A stretch of 23,209 nt of DNA from Bipalium vagum (Eukaryota; Platyhelminthes; Tricladida; Geoplanidae), in contig JBBMKC010212038.1 in assembly GCA_037834085.1 (NCBI GenBank), positions 1-23,209 on the forward strand. The letters run 5' to 3'. The notes under the pieces are model-generated. The model was not told the origin of the DNA. It ran no database searches and worked only from the letters and a program-made list of their open reading frames with translations. The translations under genes and the position numbers were made by a program. Every line of letters begins with the position of its first letter. Positions within the stretch are counted from its first letter, which is position 1. Below are positions 1 to 12,800 of the stretch, piece by piece.

Positions 1-261
1 CGATTTGTTTAGCACTAATTGATCTGTTTTGTTCAAGAAGGTCCATAATTTGATAATCCTCCAACTCTTTTGGCCTTTCAGATCTCTCTTTGTCTTCCAA
101 TGAAAAATCGCCACTATTGAATTTTTGAACCAATTTTGCACTGTTCGCAGTTTCATTGTTCCTTCACAAAGCACCTCGTTATGTTTTGAGACAGTGTCAT
201 TTGTGCTTGTGTTATTTTTTCATTCGTAATAAATAATTGCTCGAATTTGTGATTTGTCCAG
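1..261 (-). mobile_element. mariner-type transposase relic, N-terminal helix-turn-helix part, truncated by window edge
   Basis: On the minus strand, the conceptual translation starting at 261 reads LDKSQIRAIIYYE, then EGTMKLRTVQNWF, then FNSGDFSLEDKERS and RPKELEDYQIMDLLEQNRSI. This matches the usual order in mariner transposases: first helix-turn-helix, the NWF motif, the SGDFSLED linker and the R-P-K-E-L start of the second helix-turn-helix. It is dead: an in-frame TGA lies at 220-222 and a frame change falls near 120-135. The catalytic domain would lie to the left, outside the window. I found no terminal inverted repeat on the right side. The element lies upstream of, and opposite in strand to, the first placed exon, presumably in an intron. 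Confidence 0.8.
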
Positions 262-627
262 CCAACTTTTGGAGTATCTATTCCAGAGGTTAATGGTTAA
301 TAATGTTAATTAAAAGGTAAAATTGAAACTCACATGTTTAAGCAGCAAACTAAAACAAAGAAAATTTAAATCGGTAGATAAATGAGAATCCCAGGGGCCA
401 ACAAATGTAAACAACGGAAAAACGTAGTTCGCAACCTGATATATAGTGAAACCCGCTTAAAGTGAAACCTGCTTAAATTAATAATAATAATATTTTTCGT
501 GCTTAATTAATTAAATAAATCCTGAACGTCTTGTAAAACGTCTTGCCTCTTTTGTTACAATCACGTTTTATAAGGTTCTTGAAGAAACAGATTTTAGTAT
601 TCTTAATTTAATTTCATAACTTTTCAG
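262..627. other. Intron or upstream stretch without a gene
   Basis: AT-rich sequence between the mariner relic and the first placed exon. It holds a small tandem duplication (445-476) and ends in a short pyrimidine-containing acceptor (TTTTCAG, 621-627). No coding module was found. It is probably the end of an intron, because the exon at 628 starts in phase 1 and needs an upstream donor. Confidence 0.6.
445..476. repeat. Two tandem 16-bp copies, one mismatch
   Basis: AGTGAAACCCGCTTAA at 445-460 is followed directly by AGTGAAACCTGCTTAA at 461-476. The copies differ by one C/T. Function unknown; it may simply be a replication-slippage duplication. Confidence 0.85.
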
Positions 628-864
628 CAACCTTCGAAGTGATACCGAACGATGTGAATTACTACTTCATCAACTTCCCAATAACCTTGTACTGTGACCC
701 AGAAAGCGTATTCGTACACATTTATGTGGACACGCCCGCAATATACTACAGGGATCAGCGCATGGTCGATGTTGGTGGAAGTTACACTGTTGATAACCAA
801 ACGATTTGCGCCTATTGTGCTACAAACATGATTACGTTCCCCCAGAAATGCTTTGAGATATCAA
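628..864 (+). CDS. Exon X1: divergent cysteine module, 79 aa
   Basis: Starts after TTTTCAG (621-627) and ends before GTAAGA at 865. The module carries EVIPNDVNYYF near its start, first cysteine at residue 23 (LYC) and C-A-Y-C at 61-64, then C at 75. It is the shortest and most diverged copy: the first cysteine spacing is only 37 residues, the usual G after C-x-x-C is A, and the end is CFEIS instead of CYxYY. The exon ends in A, so the junction residue with X2 is Asn. It resembles none of types A-E closely. It may be an N-terminal end module or an old relic of an earlier block. Confidence 0.75.
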
Positions 865-3800
865 GTAAGAGGTTTAATTCACAAAAACAAAACAGGAAAA
901 TTAATGTCAACAGTTGTCAGAAAATCTTTGACGGTAAACTGTTTTGTTTGAATAAATCAAAGTGGGTATGTACCTTTCAAAATGAGTTTTAATTTCTACA
1001 AGATGAATTCACAACAATATTAGTTGCAGATAAACAACAACACAAAATTAAACAATGATATTATTTTTTGGCTTTGGTTGCCTTGGGAAAAATGGAATTC
1101 ATATTATTTTGGGATCGGTCATTGATATTTATGAACTGTCACAGTGAAAAATAATTGGATAAAATACCAGTTAGAGATTGGGTAATACTTTTGTTTAAAT
1201 AAATACCTGTTTGAACTGGAATCCATTTTATTAATGAATATGAAGCAAGATCGAACTGGCGACCACAGAGAAAATATTACTGTCGTTACAACAAGACAAG
1301 AAAGAAAGAAGCTTCGGGATGCTTTACCAAAACAAGCTCAGTAATTATTACATTTTCAGATCAAAATATTTAATGGACGGAGCTCGTCATAAGTAGATCG
1401 TTGTACTGACGAAATCAACGAGTTTCTTAGCATAAACGATCTGTGTTTGATCGGGATTTTGGATCTTTTACTATCGAGAGAAGCTTTTAAATTGTAGATG
1501 ATTTTCAAAAAGGAAACTTTGACGAAAGACGAAGAGAAAAAAATGTTTGAGGAAACTTTTATGGTTGAAAAATCATTTCTAGAGATTGTAATGGACCTAG
1601 CAGAACTTAAGCTAAACGTCTGAGTTTCCTTGGTGGTTTCGAGTCGGAAAGAAGGATGGCTATATTCGGATTTGCGTGGATTTCTGGAGAATGAATGTAA
1701 TCACAATCTCTTATCCAATGCTCAATATGTTGTTGGACTGTATGGCTGGTTTGGAATATTTTTCGTCCATGGACTTGGGACAACGGCTTTCAGTGCCAAA
1801 CAGGGACAGTTTTGCTTTAATCGAATGCCTTTTGGGCTGGCTGCAGCAGCAGCCCCCTTTCAGAAGGTTATGCACTAGTTGTTGAATGGCTTAATATCCA
1901 ATGGTGTTTAGTGTATCTTGATGATATTTTGATCTACAGTCCTAGATCAGGGACACGATGATATTTTAGAAGAAGTACTTGGAAGAATAGCTAAAGAAAG
2001 TATGAAGTTAAATCCAGCAAAATGTAAGTTTTATCAACATGGATTGGTCTTGCTGGGTCACATTGTTTGTGTTGACGAAATTCGAACAAACAAGAAAAAG
2101 ATTGAAGAGATTTTGAAGGTCGAACCTTCTGATTGTGTATGTCAATTGAGATCTTTTCCGGGACTAACAAATTAAATGGAAAAAAGGCGGATATAGACGG
2201 CTTAATTTCCGATCGAGAGAGAAAAACCGCAATGGACCGACCGATACCGGAAGAGTTTTCAAGATGTAAAGGAAAGATTATTATTTCTATAATAAATAAA
2301 CATCTTTTTCCAGCCGGGAGGAAATACAAAAAGGTTGTCGAATTGTCCAAATTATGCAGATCATTTCCGGAAATGATTAAAAACATTTAATTAATTATTT
2401 TATTAAATAATAATATATTATTTTATCACTTTTAACAAAGATTTTTGTACATTTTTTATTTTTAAAAAATATTTCAATTAAAAATTTTAAAAGAAATAAA
2501 TAAATTAAAAATTTTTTTTAGTTAAATGAATAAATATATTTATCACTTCTCACATGGTATTACTTCGATTAATTAATTAATTAACTAATTAATTAATGAT
2601 AAATAATTAAATTAATGTAGGAATAAAATATAAAATGACTGAAATATAATTTAATGAAGGATAGCAGACTAAGCTCGAGATCCAAGACTGGAAACCATAA
2701 CTTGATCGGCATATTCGATTTAGTCAGGGTCTTCTTTGACTTTCGGTCTTCGGTGCTCGGTTTCTTTGGTCATTTCTGCTGACCTTCGTCTATTGTTTCA
2801 TACTGAAACGTTCATTTCCATGTCCCAGAGTGAGCGGGTGAACATGGAAATGAACAGCTTGGTGGTTCTTATTGACACAATGATTTTATTCCACAAAACA
2901 GTTTCGAAAAGGTTTCTGACTGGTTCCGAATAATTTTCCTATTTTGTAATGCACAGCATAAGTTAGCAAAAACTGAATTTTATTGCAGATTTCGATATAT
3001 TTATTGAACCGAACAACAAGGTTTTCCTATCAAGAGTGCCTTTTGTGGTAACGTGTACGACGGATGAGTCTCTCGGTCCTAGCTTTGCCTTCAACTTCAA
3101 ATTCTTGACTTATAATGCCTCGGTATTTTCAAGGGAAGACCATTCCATCCATGTATCAGGGAATGACATGAGCAAAATATGCTTTACCTGTGGAACTTCA
3201 TTACATTTTGCCAAGACTAAATGCTATGATTACTATGGTGAGTATTTGTTCTTGTCTTGCATAATTAATATTATCAAACATTTCCCAATATTTCGTTTCG
3301 TTTTTTCTTTATGAATTGTATATTAATATTATTATTTGGAAATATTTTATGAAATCTTATTAGGCCGAGGGGATGTTCTAAACTTTTCGTAAGATACATT
3401 GAAGCATTGAACAAAAACCGTTAATTTAGAAAGAATATTAAATTTGGTCAACTTAAAGAAAAAGTTTGAAATGAAAGACAGTTTCAATCAGAAAGTCTTT
3501 CGTGAAAAGTCTTATTGTGACGAGAAGTTTACAAATATAACTTGGAAGACCAGAAAACTTAAAATCATATAATTCTGAATAAATTAGATATAAAAAATAA
3601 ATTTTGTCGCTACTGGATAGTCCTTACGAACGATTGTCACTATGACAACTTAATGAAGCCTGGTTACGGTTTTCATTGGTCAGCCGAAAATGTATTGGTC
3701 CAATAGAAATCTATTATCAAGTCATTTGAGAATGAAAGAAATGGACGACAGATTCTCATATTGAAAAGTCCTGAGTTTTCAAGAATTGATATTTCCCGAA

Positions 3801-6800
3801 AGGATCTAGCAAAACGATAATTCATCAGGGTCTTTTGAACCCATTTGTCGACTTTCCGGACCACTAGTAACATCCACAAACCACAGTTCAGTCGAACCTG
3901 TTATGATTGATATTTCCTAACTCTTAATTAATACTCAACATTTTCGTTGTGTCCTCGATATAAATTATGTGTAGCTCATGTCTAAATTTTATCCATTCTT
4001 TTTCAGATAAACCAGTAAATTTCTCCATTTCTCCGAACGACACCGATTTTTACATGAAGGATGAGGAGCTGAACTTTTATTGTTCAGTCGAGCCTCCGGA
4101 AGTGATAACCCAAAACATGATCAGTCTATACTTTAATTCGACGTACCAACCTTTTGTCCGAAAATCGGTCGGCCACATTTACATAAAAGAAGTTCTCCAA
4201 CCGTACCCAAAAATCTGCTTCTTTTGTGGCTATGCGCAAAAAAATCTAGATTCACGTTGCTATACGACTTTCGGTAAGTTTTCATCACAGATTTTTTGAG
4301 GAACAACACGTCGTTCGCCAAACTTGTTTCCAATAATGTAACCCATTGCTATCATAACGTCAGCGAAATTCTTTTGACCTTACCTGGCCGCTCACTGACC
4401 GAAACTGGCTTAACTTGATTATTTGTTTTCTCGTGCCATTAGGGATTAACGGTTTCATTTGGTTTTGGATGTTCATAGTAAAAAATACCTTTCTGGTCCG
4501 ACTAAGCGAAATGTCTTCTTTTACACAGCAATTCGGAATTGAAATTGTTGACTACCGATTTGAATAGACCTTCGATTTTCTCTTTTGACAGTTGTCAAAC
4601 AAACCCACCTTTCTTCTCTTGTCGTAAAGTCTTCTTGATCTTGAACCAATATTCTTCAATTATCACATTTCTTTTTCGTCCTGTTAGTTGGTCTGACATC
4701 CCTTTAGCTTTTCTTCAAAATATAAAAATCATTTTAAAATTCCCAAAGATGTTATTTGTGGAATTAATCTCGACATTGTTTGGTGTAAGAATGCTTATAA
4801 TAAAATATCTCTTTTTTCATCTTTAAAAGGAAGTAAGACTGAGAAAAAATGATAATACGAAAACCCAGACCGAGGTCCATTCCATGTTATCTTTTGTCCC
4901 TGGGATGAGGATGAATATCTCCATGTCTGAACAATAATTCCATGATATCTATTGTTAGACGAGACCTGATGAAATCGAATCTTGTTACTTTTCTAATTCT
5001 TGTAACAAGTAATAGACCATTTCAGACCGATCAACATTGTACGAAAACCACAGGTCAAGAGAACCGAGGAACAATTGCTATTTCGGAATTAGGGTCTTCA
5101 TGTAGACAAAGTGTTGATAAGTCACTAAACAAACAATTTTATTCATTTTTCTTGATTATAGAGAGCGTCTTAAATAGGAAAATAGTAGACAACACCACCA
5201 GCATCGCTATTTTTAGCTTCAAGTATTCTTCATTTGTCCTGAAGGCGAATTTCAGTCGTCCTGAAACAAGGTGGTATTTGTTCTGATCGCCTTCGTTTGG
5301 GGTAGCAGTCAGATGACTCAACGTTCCATCACAAGCACTGCATTATGCGGAATCGCGACAATCCGTAAACAGTAGGAATTGCTAGAAATCAAAATGCATC
5401 ACCAAATTAGAATTTTTGGATAGCAAAGTGTTTTAAAATGTGTTTGTCTGAGAGGCTATCCTGAGAACATTGCATATCATGAATTTACATCCATCACCGA
5501 TGAGTTGAATGCAAGAATTGTGGACACATGTCCTGAAATAAATGAATCAATTCTCTGGGTGAAGTAATGGAAAGCAGTATTTCTTTATAGTTTCATGATA
5601 TATTGAAATAATAATATGAATGGGTTTTTGAGCGATTGTCAGTTGTGGTTTTCAGACATTTACACAAGACTAAAGTTGTCCAGTGATTTATCGACCACTC
5701 CGTATGTGGCTTCATGGTCTTCAAATGAAACAAATCTTTTCACTGTAGACTCCACAGCACCTCTTAATTTTCAGATGACCTTTCTTATTTATCAGAATTT
5801 TCTAAGCTTAAAAGGGCATAAATACAACCAATACATCACACATGAGAGGGGAATACAATGAGCACAAATTGACATCTTCATTGAACTATGAAGACGTTCA
5901 TGTTTTCAACTTTTTCTGATATCTTAAGGTCTTGGGCAAGCTATCGAGAGTCTTTTGCAAATTTCCTCTTATTCGAATTGTTTGATCATTTTGAACATGT
6001 TCTCTTCATTTGGATCGCTTACAGTAATTCTAGAAACCTTTGAAGAGGGTGTGAACTTCTTTTGCGAGGAAACTGTTCTTCTAGTCCGTCACAATTTGCC
6101 ATAAAAACTTTCATAATCTTTAGGAATAGTAAAAATCTACCGTTTCTTGACCTTCACAAGGCCAAAAGTCTTGGCAACAAGTTATAAGCAATGGTGTAGA
6201 GGTAATGAGAAACAATTATCAATTCTGGTCTTCTTCTTAGATAAGCCTGTGGTTGTCAATATCAAACCAAACAATTCCGAGGTGTATTTGTCCAAACAAG
6301 TTCTCAATGTAACTTGTGAAATCGGACCTGAAAAATACCTAACAAAAGAAATAAGGCCCAAATTATTCTTCTCTTGGCATAATGGATCGCGCTCAAGTCA
6401 GTCGTCTTTCTTCTATACTCTGAAGGGTGACAATGTTGGTACCGCCTGCTTCAGTTGTGGGATCACCACTATCATTGTCAAACACAAGTGCTACAGATAT
6501 TTTAGTATGAGCAGATTTCCTTCATGAAACAATTTCAAGATATATTTAGCTAAGAAGACCTCCATCTACATAGAGCCAAGCGATACCAATATCTACATGG
6601 GCACTGCTGAGATGAACGTTACTTGCCACGCCGAACCTCCGGAACTTATTATTGAGAAGTTGATGACAAGGATTGATTTCACCTTCCACAATTCAACCTT
6701 GGACCAGTTAGAACCGAGGATTATCACGGTGAAAGGCATCTCGATTCAGAGAATATGTTTCCAATGTAGCCATGTGATGCTGGGGACAGCGACAAGGTGC

Positions 6801-9800
6801 TACGACTACTACGGTATTGTGATTTTATTGTCATTTTATTAATATTAATGACATTGTACAAAACTTCTTCATTTGTTTTACTCTTTTTAGACCAACCCGT
6901 CAGTGTTAAAATCAAGCCGGATGATGTTGGCATTTATCTGTATAAGAAGGTCATGATTGTGACTTGCACGGTGTCGCCACCGGATGTTGTTAACGATCAA
7001 AAAATAAAGGGAATAAAATTCATTTACAATAACTCAACCTTCCGACCTACTTCCGACCGTCAGATAATCATCACTGGCAGGGATGAAGGAACCATTTGCT
7101 TTCAATGTGGTCATGCTCTGCTGACTGCCGATACCCGCTGCTACGAGTACTACGGCAAGTTTTATATTTATCATTAATATTTGTTTCCTTTTGTTATCAT
7201 TATGTCTGGAAAAAAGTTTTGAATTATTTCGAAACCAAAAGAATGGATTAAAATGAAGAGACTTTAGTGATTGATCTATTTCTTCGGATTTTATCTGACT
7301 CTCGTTTGAAAACTTCAGAAATAAAAACTGATAATAAAATTTATTCAACAATCATGATGTCCTTTAATAATCTCTCCTTTTTAGATGAAGAGGTCCACAT
7401 CACCATACAACCCGTAGATAAAAATATATATCTCCCAAATAAACTAATGACGGTGTATTGTACCGTAAAACCAGAGGATGCCGACTTAAGACTGGAGGGG
7501 ATAGATTTCTTTTTTTATTTCCCACAGACAAAGGTCCAAAAACAATATCGAAATATAACGTTTTCCCAAATCACAGAAAGATTTTGCGCAATCTGCGGAC
7601 ACCCGGCTGTTGGAAACGTTACGAAATGTTTGGACTACTTTGGTAAGAATTTCTTTACATGTTAATATTGTCAAAATATTTTCAAACAGTTCGTCATTTT
7701 TCATCATTCTTCAGTATAAAATTGATTTATCCATTTCAAAAGAACCGCACGAACTTTATTGGTTACTTAATAAATGAAATATGTTGCATGTGTTACAAAA
7801 ACCAATTAGAATTAGTTGACTTATCAAAATGGGAGAAGTCATTTTCCACGAAGGAAATTGTTTCAGTCAAAGCGTACAAAGATTGTGATTGACAAATCGG
7901 GAATTTGGTGAGACATTGATCAGATCACACCATGTGATCAACAATTACTTGAAATTAAAGGAGAATTATGGCGGAAACTGGAAACCATTCGGCACGTTGA
8001 AATTAAATATTTAAACGAACTGTGGAGGTTGCGGTTTATAAAATGATAAATTATTCCAGATAAACGTAGAAAAGATAAAGTTTCTCATTTAATTTCGTCT
8101 GTGACAGTAATCAAACTTGGGAAACGCCCCTTCCGGGCTTAGGTCGAAAGACAGCATGGGAATCATAATACGGAAAGGATGTGTAGAGACCAAATTTAAT
8201 GTCTGATTTGATGATGGAATGAATTGGGAAAATATAGGACATTATTGTCGTAATAATCGGGGTTCGCCAGTTTCAGAATTTATTCAGTTGACCGGGTCAC
8301 CCAAAGGTCACACAGGAAATACATTTATAAACAATATGCATTGAGAATAAGATAGATGAATAACATGTACATAACACCGGGGTTAAGTACAATTATATAT
8401 TGATCTTTAAATGCTTTAACTTGCATCGTTTAATTTGTTGTTTACTCCTATCATAGAACATTATTTGTTATTTCAGACAAGAAAGCCTCGTTCTTAATCA
8501 CTCCAAACGACACGGAATTTTACTTCAAAGACACCAGATTGAACTTCCATTGCATTGTGACACCAGACGAACTGGTCACAAAAAACATGATCACCTTGAC
8601 GTTCAATACAACCTACGAAACCTTCGTTTATAAAACCGTTACACACATTTACATCAAAGAAGTCATTGATCCGTATCCTGAGATCTGCTTCCAATGTGGT
8701 TTTGAGGAACTCGGCTTTGATTCACGGTGCTACACACTTTTCAGTAAGTTCACTTCACTTTTTGTTTTTAAAATTTGGATGAAGACTTTGACTTTACCAT
8801 TTACTCTACCTTACGCTTTTTTTCTCAAGCTTTATGTAAAAATTGTTCCCATGAAATACGAGGGGAGGTTTCCTAATTTTTCACTGCTATTTCAGATATG
8901 TCGATGGTGGTAGATATCTTACCAAACAATTCCGAGGTGTATTTATCTAAAAAGCTGCTCAATGTAACGTGTGAAATCGGTCCTGAGGTATACCTAACGA
9001 AAGAAGTCAGGCAACGAATATTCTTCACTTGGAACAATGGCACAGGATCAAGCAAAACATCTTTGTTTTATATTCTGAGAGGTGACAACAAGGGTCTCGT
9101 CTGCTTCACCTGTGGTATTTCAAACGTCCTCAACAAAACAAAGTGCTACATATATTATGGTATGATACAATTTTTTCATGGATGAAATAAGTTCAAGATA
9201 TGTTTAGGTAAGATAACCTCTATCTACATAGAACCCAATGACACAATGATTTATCTGAACGGTGTTGAAATGAACGTCGTTTGTAAAGTGGATCCAGAGG
9301 AAATCATCACCGACAACTTGATGTCCGGAATTGATTTCACCTTCCACAATTCAACTTTGGATCAGATTGAACCGAGGGTTTTCACGGTGAAAGACATTTC
9401 GATTGAGAGAATATGTTTCCAATGTAGCCATGTGATGCTGGGGACAGCGACGAGGTGCTACGACTACTACGGTATTATGATTTTATTGTCATTTTAAAAG
9501 TGAGTCTAAAATTACCGTTTCGGGGCTTCAGTAATAAACTGTTGATATTTTCGAGAGTCAAATATCATTCCAATAAAGGGTACTTCGTTGTAAAGTTGGA
9601 ACAATTAATCAAGATGATTTCAACTGGCTACAATTTTGCTTTTGGTGTCCTTTGGTCTCTTCCTCGCAAACAGGCATACTGAAAAGTGTATTTGTTTGAA
9701 TACCATTTGTCAACTGGTTTGAAGGTCAACGTAAAATGACCTTGTTAAGATTGTGAATACTTTTAAATATGTTTCAACTTTGTCTCTGTCTAAATTAGAG

Positions 9801-12800
9801 CTTTCTTTGTGACAATGAAACGCGCTTGGGTTACTCTGATACTCAAATATCAGTGATGACCATTCCAAAGAAATATTTCTTTGCATAACATCTTTTATTT
9901 GCGTTTTCTTAATATTATTAGGGTTACTCTGTAAATGTATTAAAATTGTACATTTTACCTTTTCGATTATTTTCAGTTTTCAGAGAACTTAAATCACAAG
10001 AGAACATCTTATTAAATAATGTGAAGGCACAATATAATTCTTTAATTTTTCCCTTCATTCAATTCTTACACCTTTCTTTAATATTATTATCTTTACTTTG
10101 TCTAGATCCATCAGTCAGTGTCAAAATCAAGCCGGACGATATTTACGTTTATTTGCTCAATAAGGTTATGATTGTGACTTGCATAGTGACGCCACCGGAA
10201 GTTGCTGACCAAGGAAAAATTAAGGGAATAAAATTCATTTACAATAACTCAACCTTCATCCCTACCTCAGACCGTCAAATAATCATCACTGGCAGGGATG
10301 AAGGAACCATTTGCTTTCAATGCGGTCATAAGTTGTTGAACAACGATACTCGATGCTACGAGTACTACGGTAAGTTTTATATTTATCAAACTTTTATTAA
10401 TCCTTTTTTGATTTTACATTATAACTTGAGTTACTGCTATACTCAAAATGTAACGTCGTGATTGTAAACTCTTAGTACTCACTTAGTTATTCTCGTGTTC
10501 GTGAATCAAAATAACAGTAATACAATTTACTCCCAATAACCCTCAATAAATCAAAATAATTATATAAACTTCTTTTATTACAAAATAAATTCCAGAAATC
10601 GATTACTGCACAAACTAAAATCAATGTCAAATTTCATGCTGAAAAACACAAAATCCAATTAATGCCAAATTATGTTATGACTTATTTAACTTTCAAATCG
10701 AAATAATTACTTAAAATGAAAAGGAAATAAAATAATATCTTTCTCACCGATGCTGTCAACGGGCTCCCGGGTCGTCCGCAAGCCATTTATCGTTGTCTAG
10801 AGGTTCCAGGGACCAATCTGTACGGGACCCATCGAAAAATCCTGCTACTTCTTGTTCCTGAAAGAGAATTAACTACAATCAGTGGCAATTTTTCCGACGC
10901 AAAAACAATTTTGAAACAATCTGCTTCAATAATCTTCCCAAGCAAGATAATTAATTGTAGAACTACATGAACAGAATTAATTGAAGGACTACTACTCTGT
11001 CTTTAGCAAATTTCTAAACTAAATTCTGCCCTTGTAGTAGTAGTTGGTCGACAACCGCAAATCTCTATTTTTGGAAGGTTATTTCCTCGAATAGCTCATT
11101 AATTCGTCATCTCGACAACGAGATAAGATTTAATAAAATTATTATTATTATTACACATATTTTTCGACCTAAGAAAGAGAACATTTGTTTTGTTAAGTGA
11201 AAAAAAATATTGCTAAAAAAGTTTAATGTATCCTATTTAGAAAAAGATGTCAAGATCACCATTACTCCCGTAGACCGAAATATACATCTCCCGAACAAGC
11301 CTATGTCTTTGAGCTGCATCGTAGAGCCACAGGAAGTTGAAACGAAACTGGAGGGTTTAGATTTCTTTCATTATTTTCCAAAGAAAAATGTTCAGAAGCA
11401 ATATCGGTATATATATTTTTCCCAAATCACAGACAGATTTTGCGCAATCTGCGGACATCCGGCGGTGGGAAACGTTACGAAATGTTTGGACTACTTTGGT
11501 AGGATTTTTTTTAAGAATATTTCCCAACGATCTTTGCTTTTCATCTTTCTTCGTTTTTAAAATTATACAGCGGGCTCTTCTCCAAAACAAGCGAATTGTA
11601 AAATAAAATAATAATATTTGTTCCCTTTTTCAGACCAGACAGCCTCGTTCACAATCTTTCCAAATGACACTGGATTTTACTTCAAGCAGTCAGAAATCAA
11701 CGTCCATTGTACTGTAACACCACCAGAACTGATCACAAAAGATATGATCACTCTAACGTTCAATACGACCTACCAGACTTTCACCAGGACATCCCTGACG
11801 CACATTTTCATCAAAGAAATCACTGATCCATATCCTGAGATCTGTTTCAAATGTGGTTTTGAGGACTTTGGCTTTGATTCACGATGTTACAATCTTTTCG
11901 GTAAGAATCTTTCATTAATTAATTGAAAATTAATTGTAGAAGATAGTTTCTGTGAAGAAGAAATACTAATAAAAGAATTAATTCATAGGGTTTGGTCATT
12001 AGCATCAGACTACTTAGAGAAAAGCAAATACTGAATGTCATCAAGGAAAGATTATCAAAGAAGACATATTCTGACAGAACAATAGAACAGATCATCATTG
12101 ATAGGATTAACACATTAATAATTGAGACATACGTCACCAAAGGGATTGAAATTCACAAGAATTTAGATAAAAGAAATATTAATTTTCAAAATTGTTTAGA
12201 GCTTTCAAGAAGTAATAGAGAGACCTCTACGACATGAAGATCTAAAGATGATTTCAATCACAGCGAAAACCATTAAATACATAAAAAAATTAAACTCGTG
12301 CAATGTTGCCACCAATATATTGTACCAAGTTAAATGTCATTTGAACAATAGCCTATACAGCGGGTGAGACAGCGTCACCTCTTAACACGGATTAGTGAGC
12401 ACACACAATTATGCAGAGCTAGTAAAATCTTACATCATTTAATGAGCTGCTTGGCACGAAACACTAAACCTAATGCAAAGGAAACTTAGAACATTTACCA
12501 ATTGAACTGACGAAAACGTTTATTTGGACCTAACCTTTTTGACTGTTTAAATTAAGTGATGAGAGATGTTGTTTATTACTTCCTCCTTTTAGATAGAAAT
12601 ATGGTCGTCAACATCTTACCAAGCAATTCAGAAGTTTACTTGTCAAAAAAGCCCCTCAATGTCGCTTGTGAAATTACACCAGAAGACTACCTAACGACAC
12701 AGGTAAGGCAAAGAATTTTCTTCACTTGGAACAATGGCACAGGGTCCAGTTCAACATCTTTGTTACATACTTTGCAAGGTGATAACAGAGGTACCGTCTG

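Noticed and set aside
3673-3879. Minus-strand open frame of 68 codons
   Set aside because: No motif, no splice context and no compositional signal; length is within chance for this window.
4539-5861. Several plus-strand open frames in the A1-B1 intron
   Set aside because: No recognisable domain, cysteine pattern or signal peptide, and no start context; treated as intron.
8110-8340. Possible retroelement end in the E1-A2 intron
   Set aside because: A primer-site-like string was suspected, but no terminal repeat or coding part supports it.
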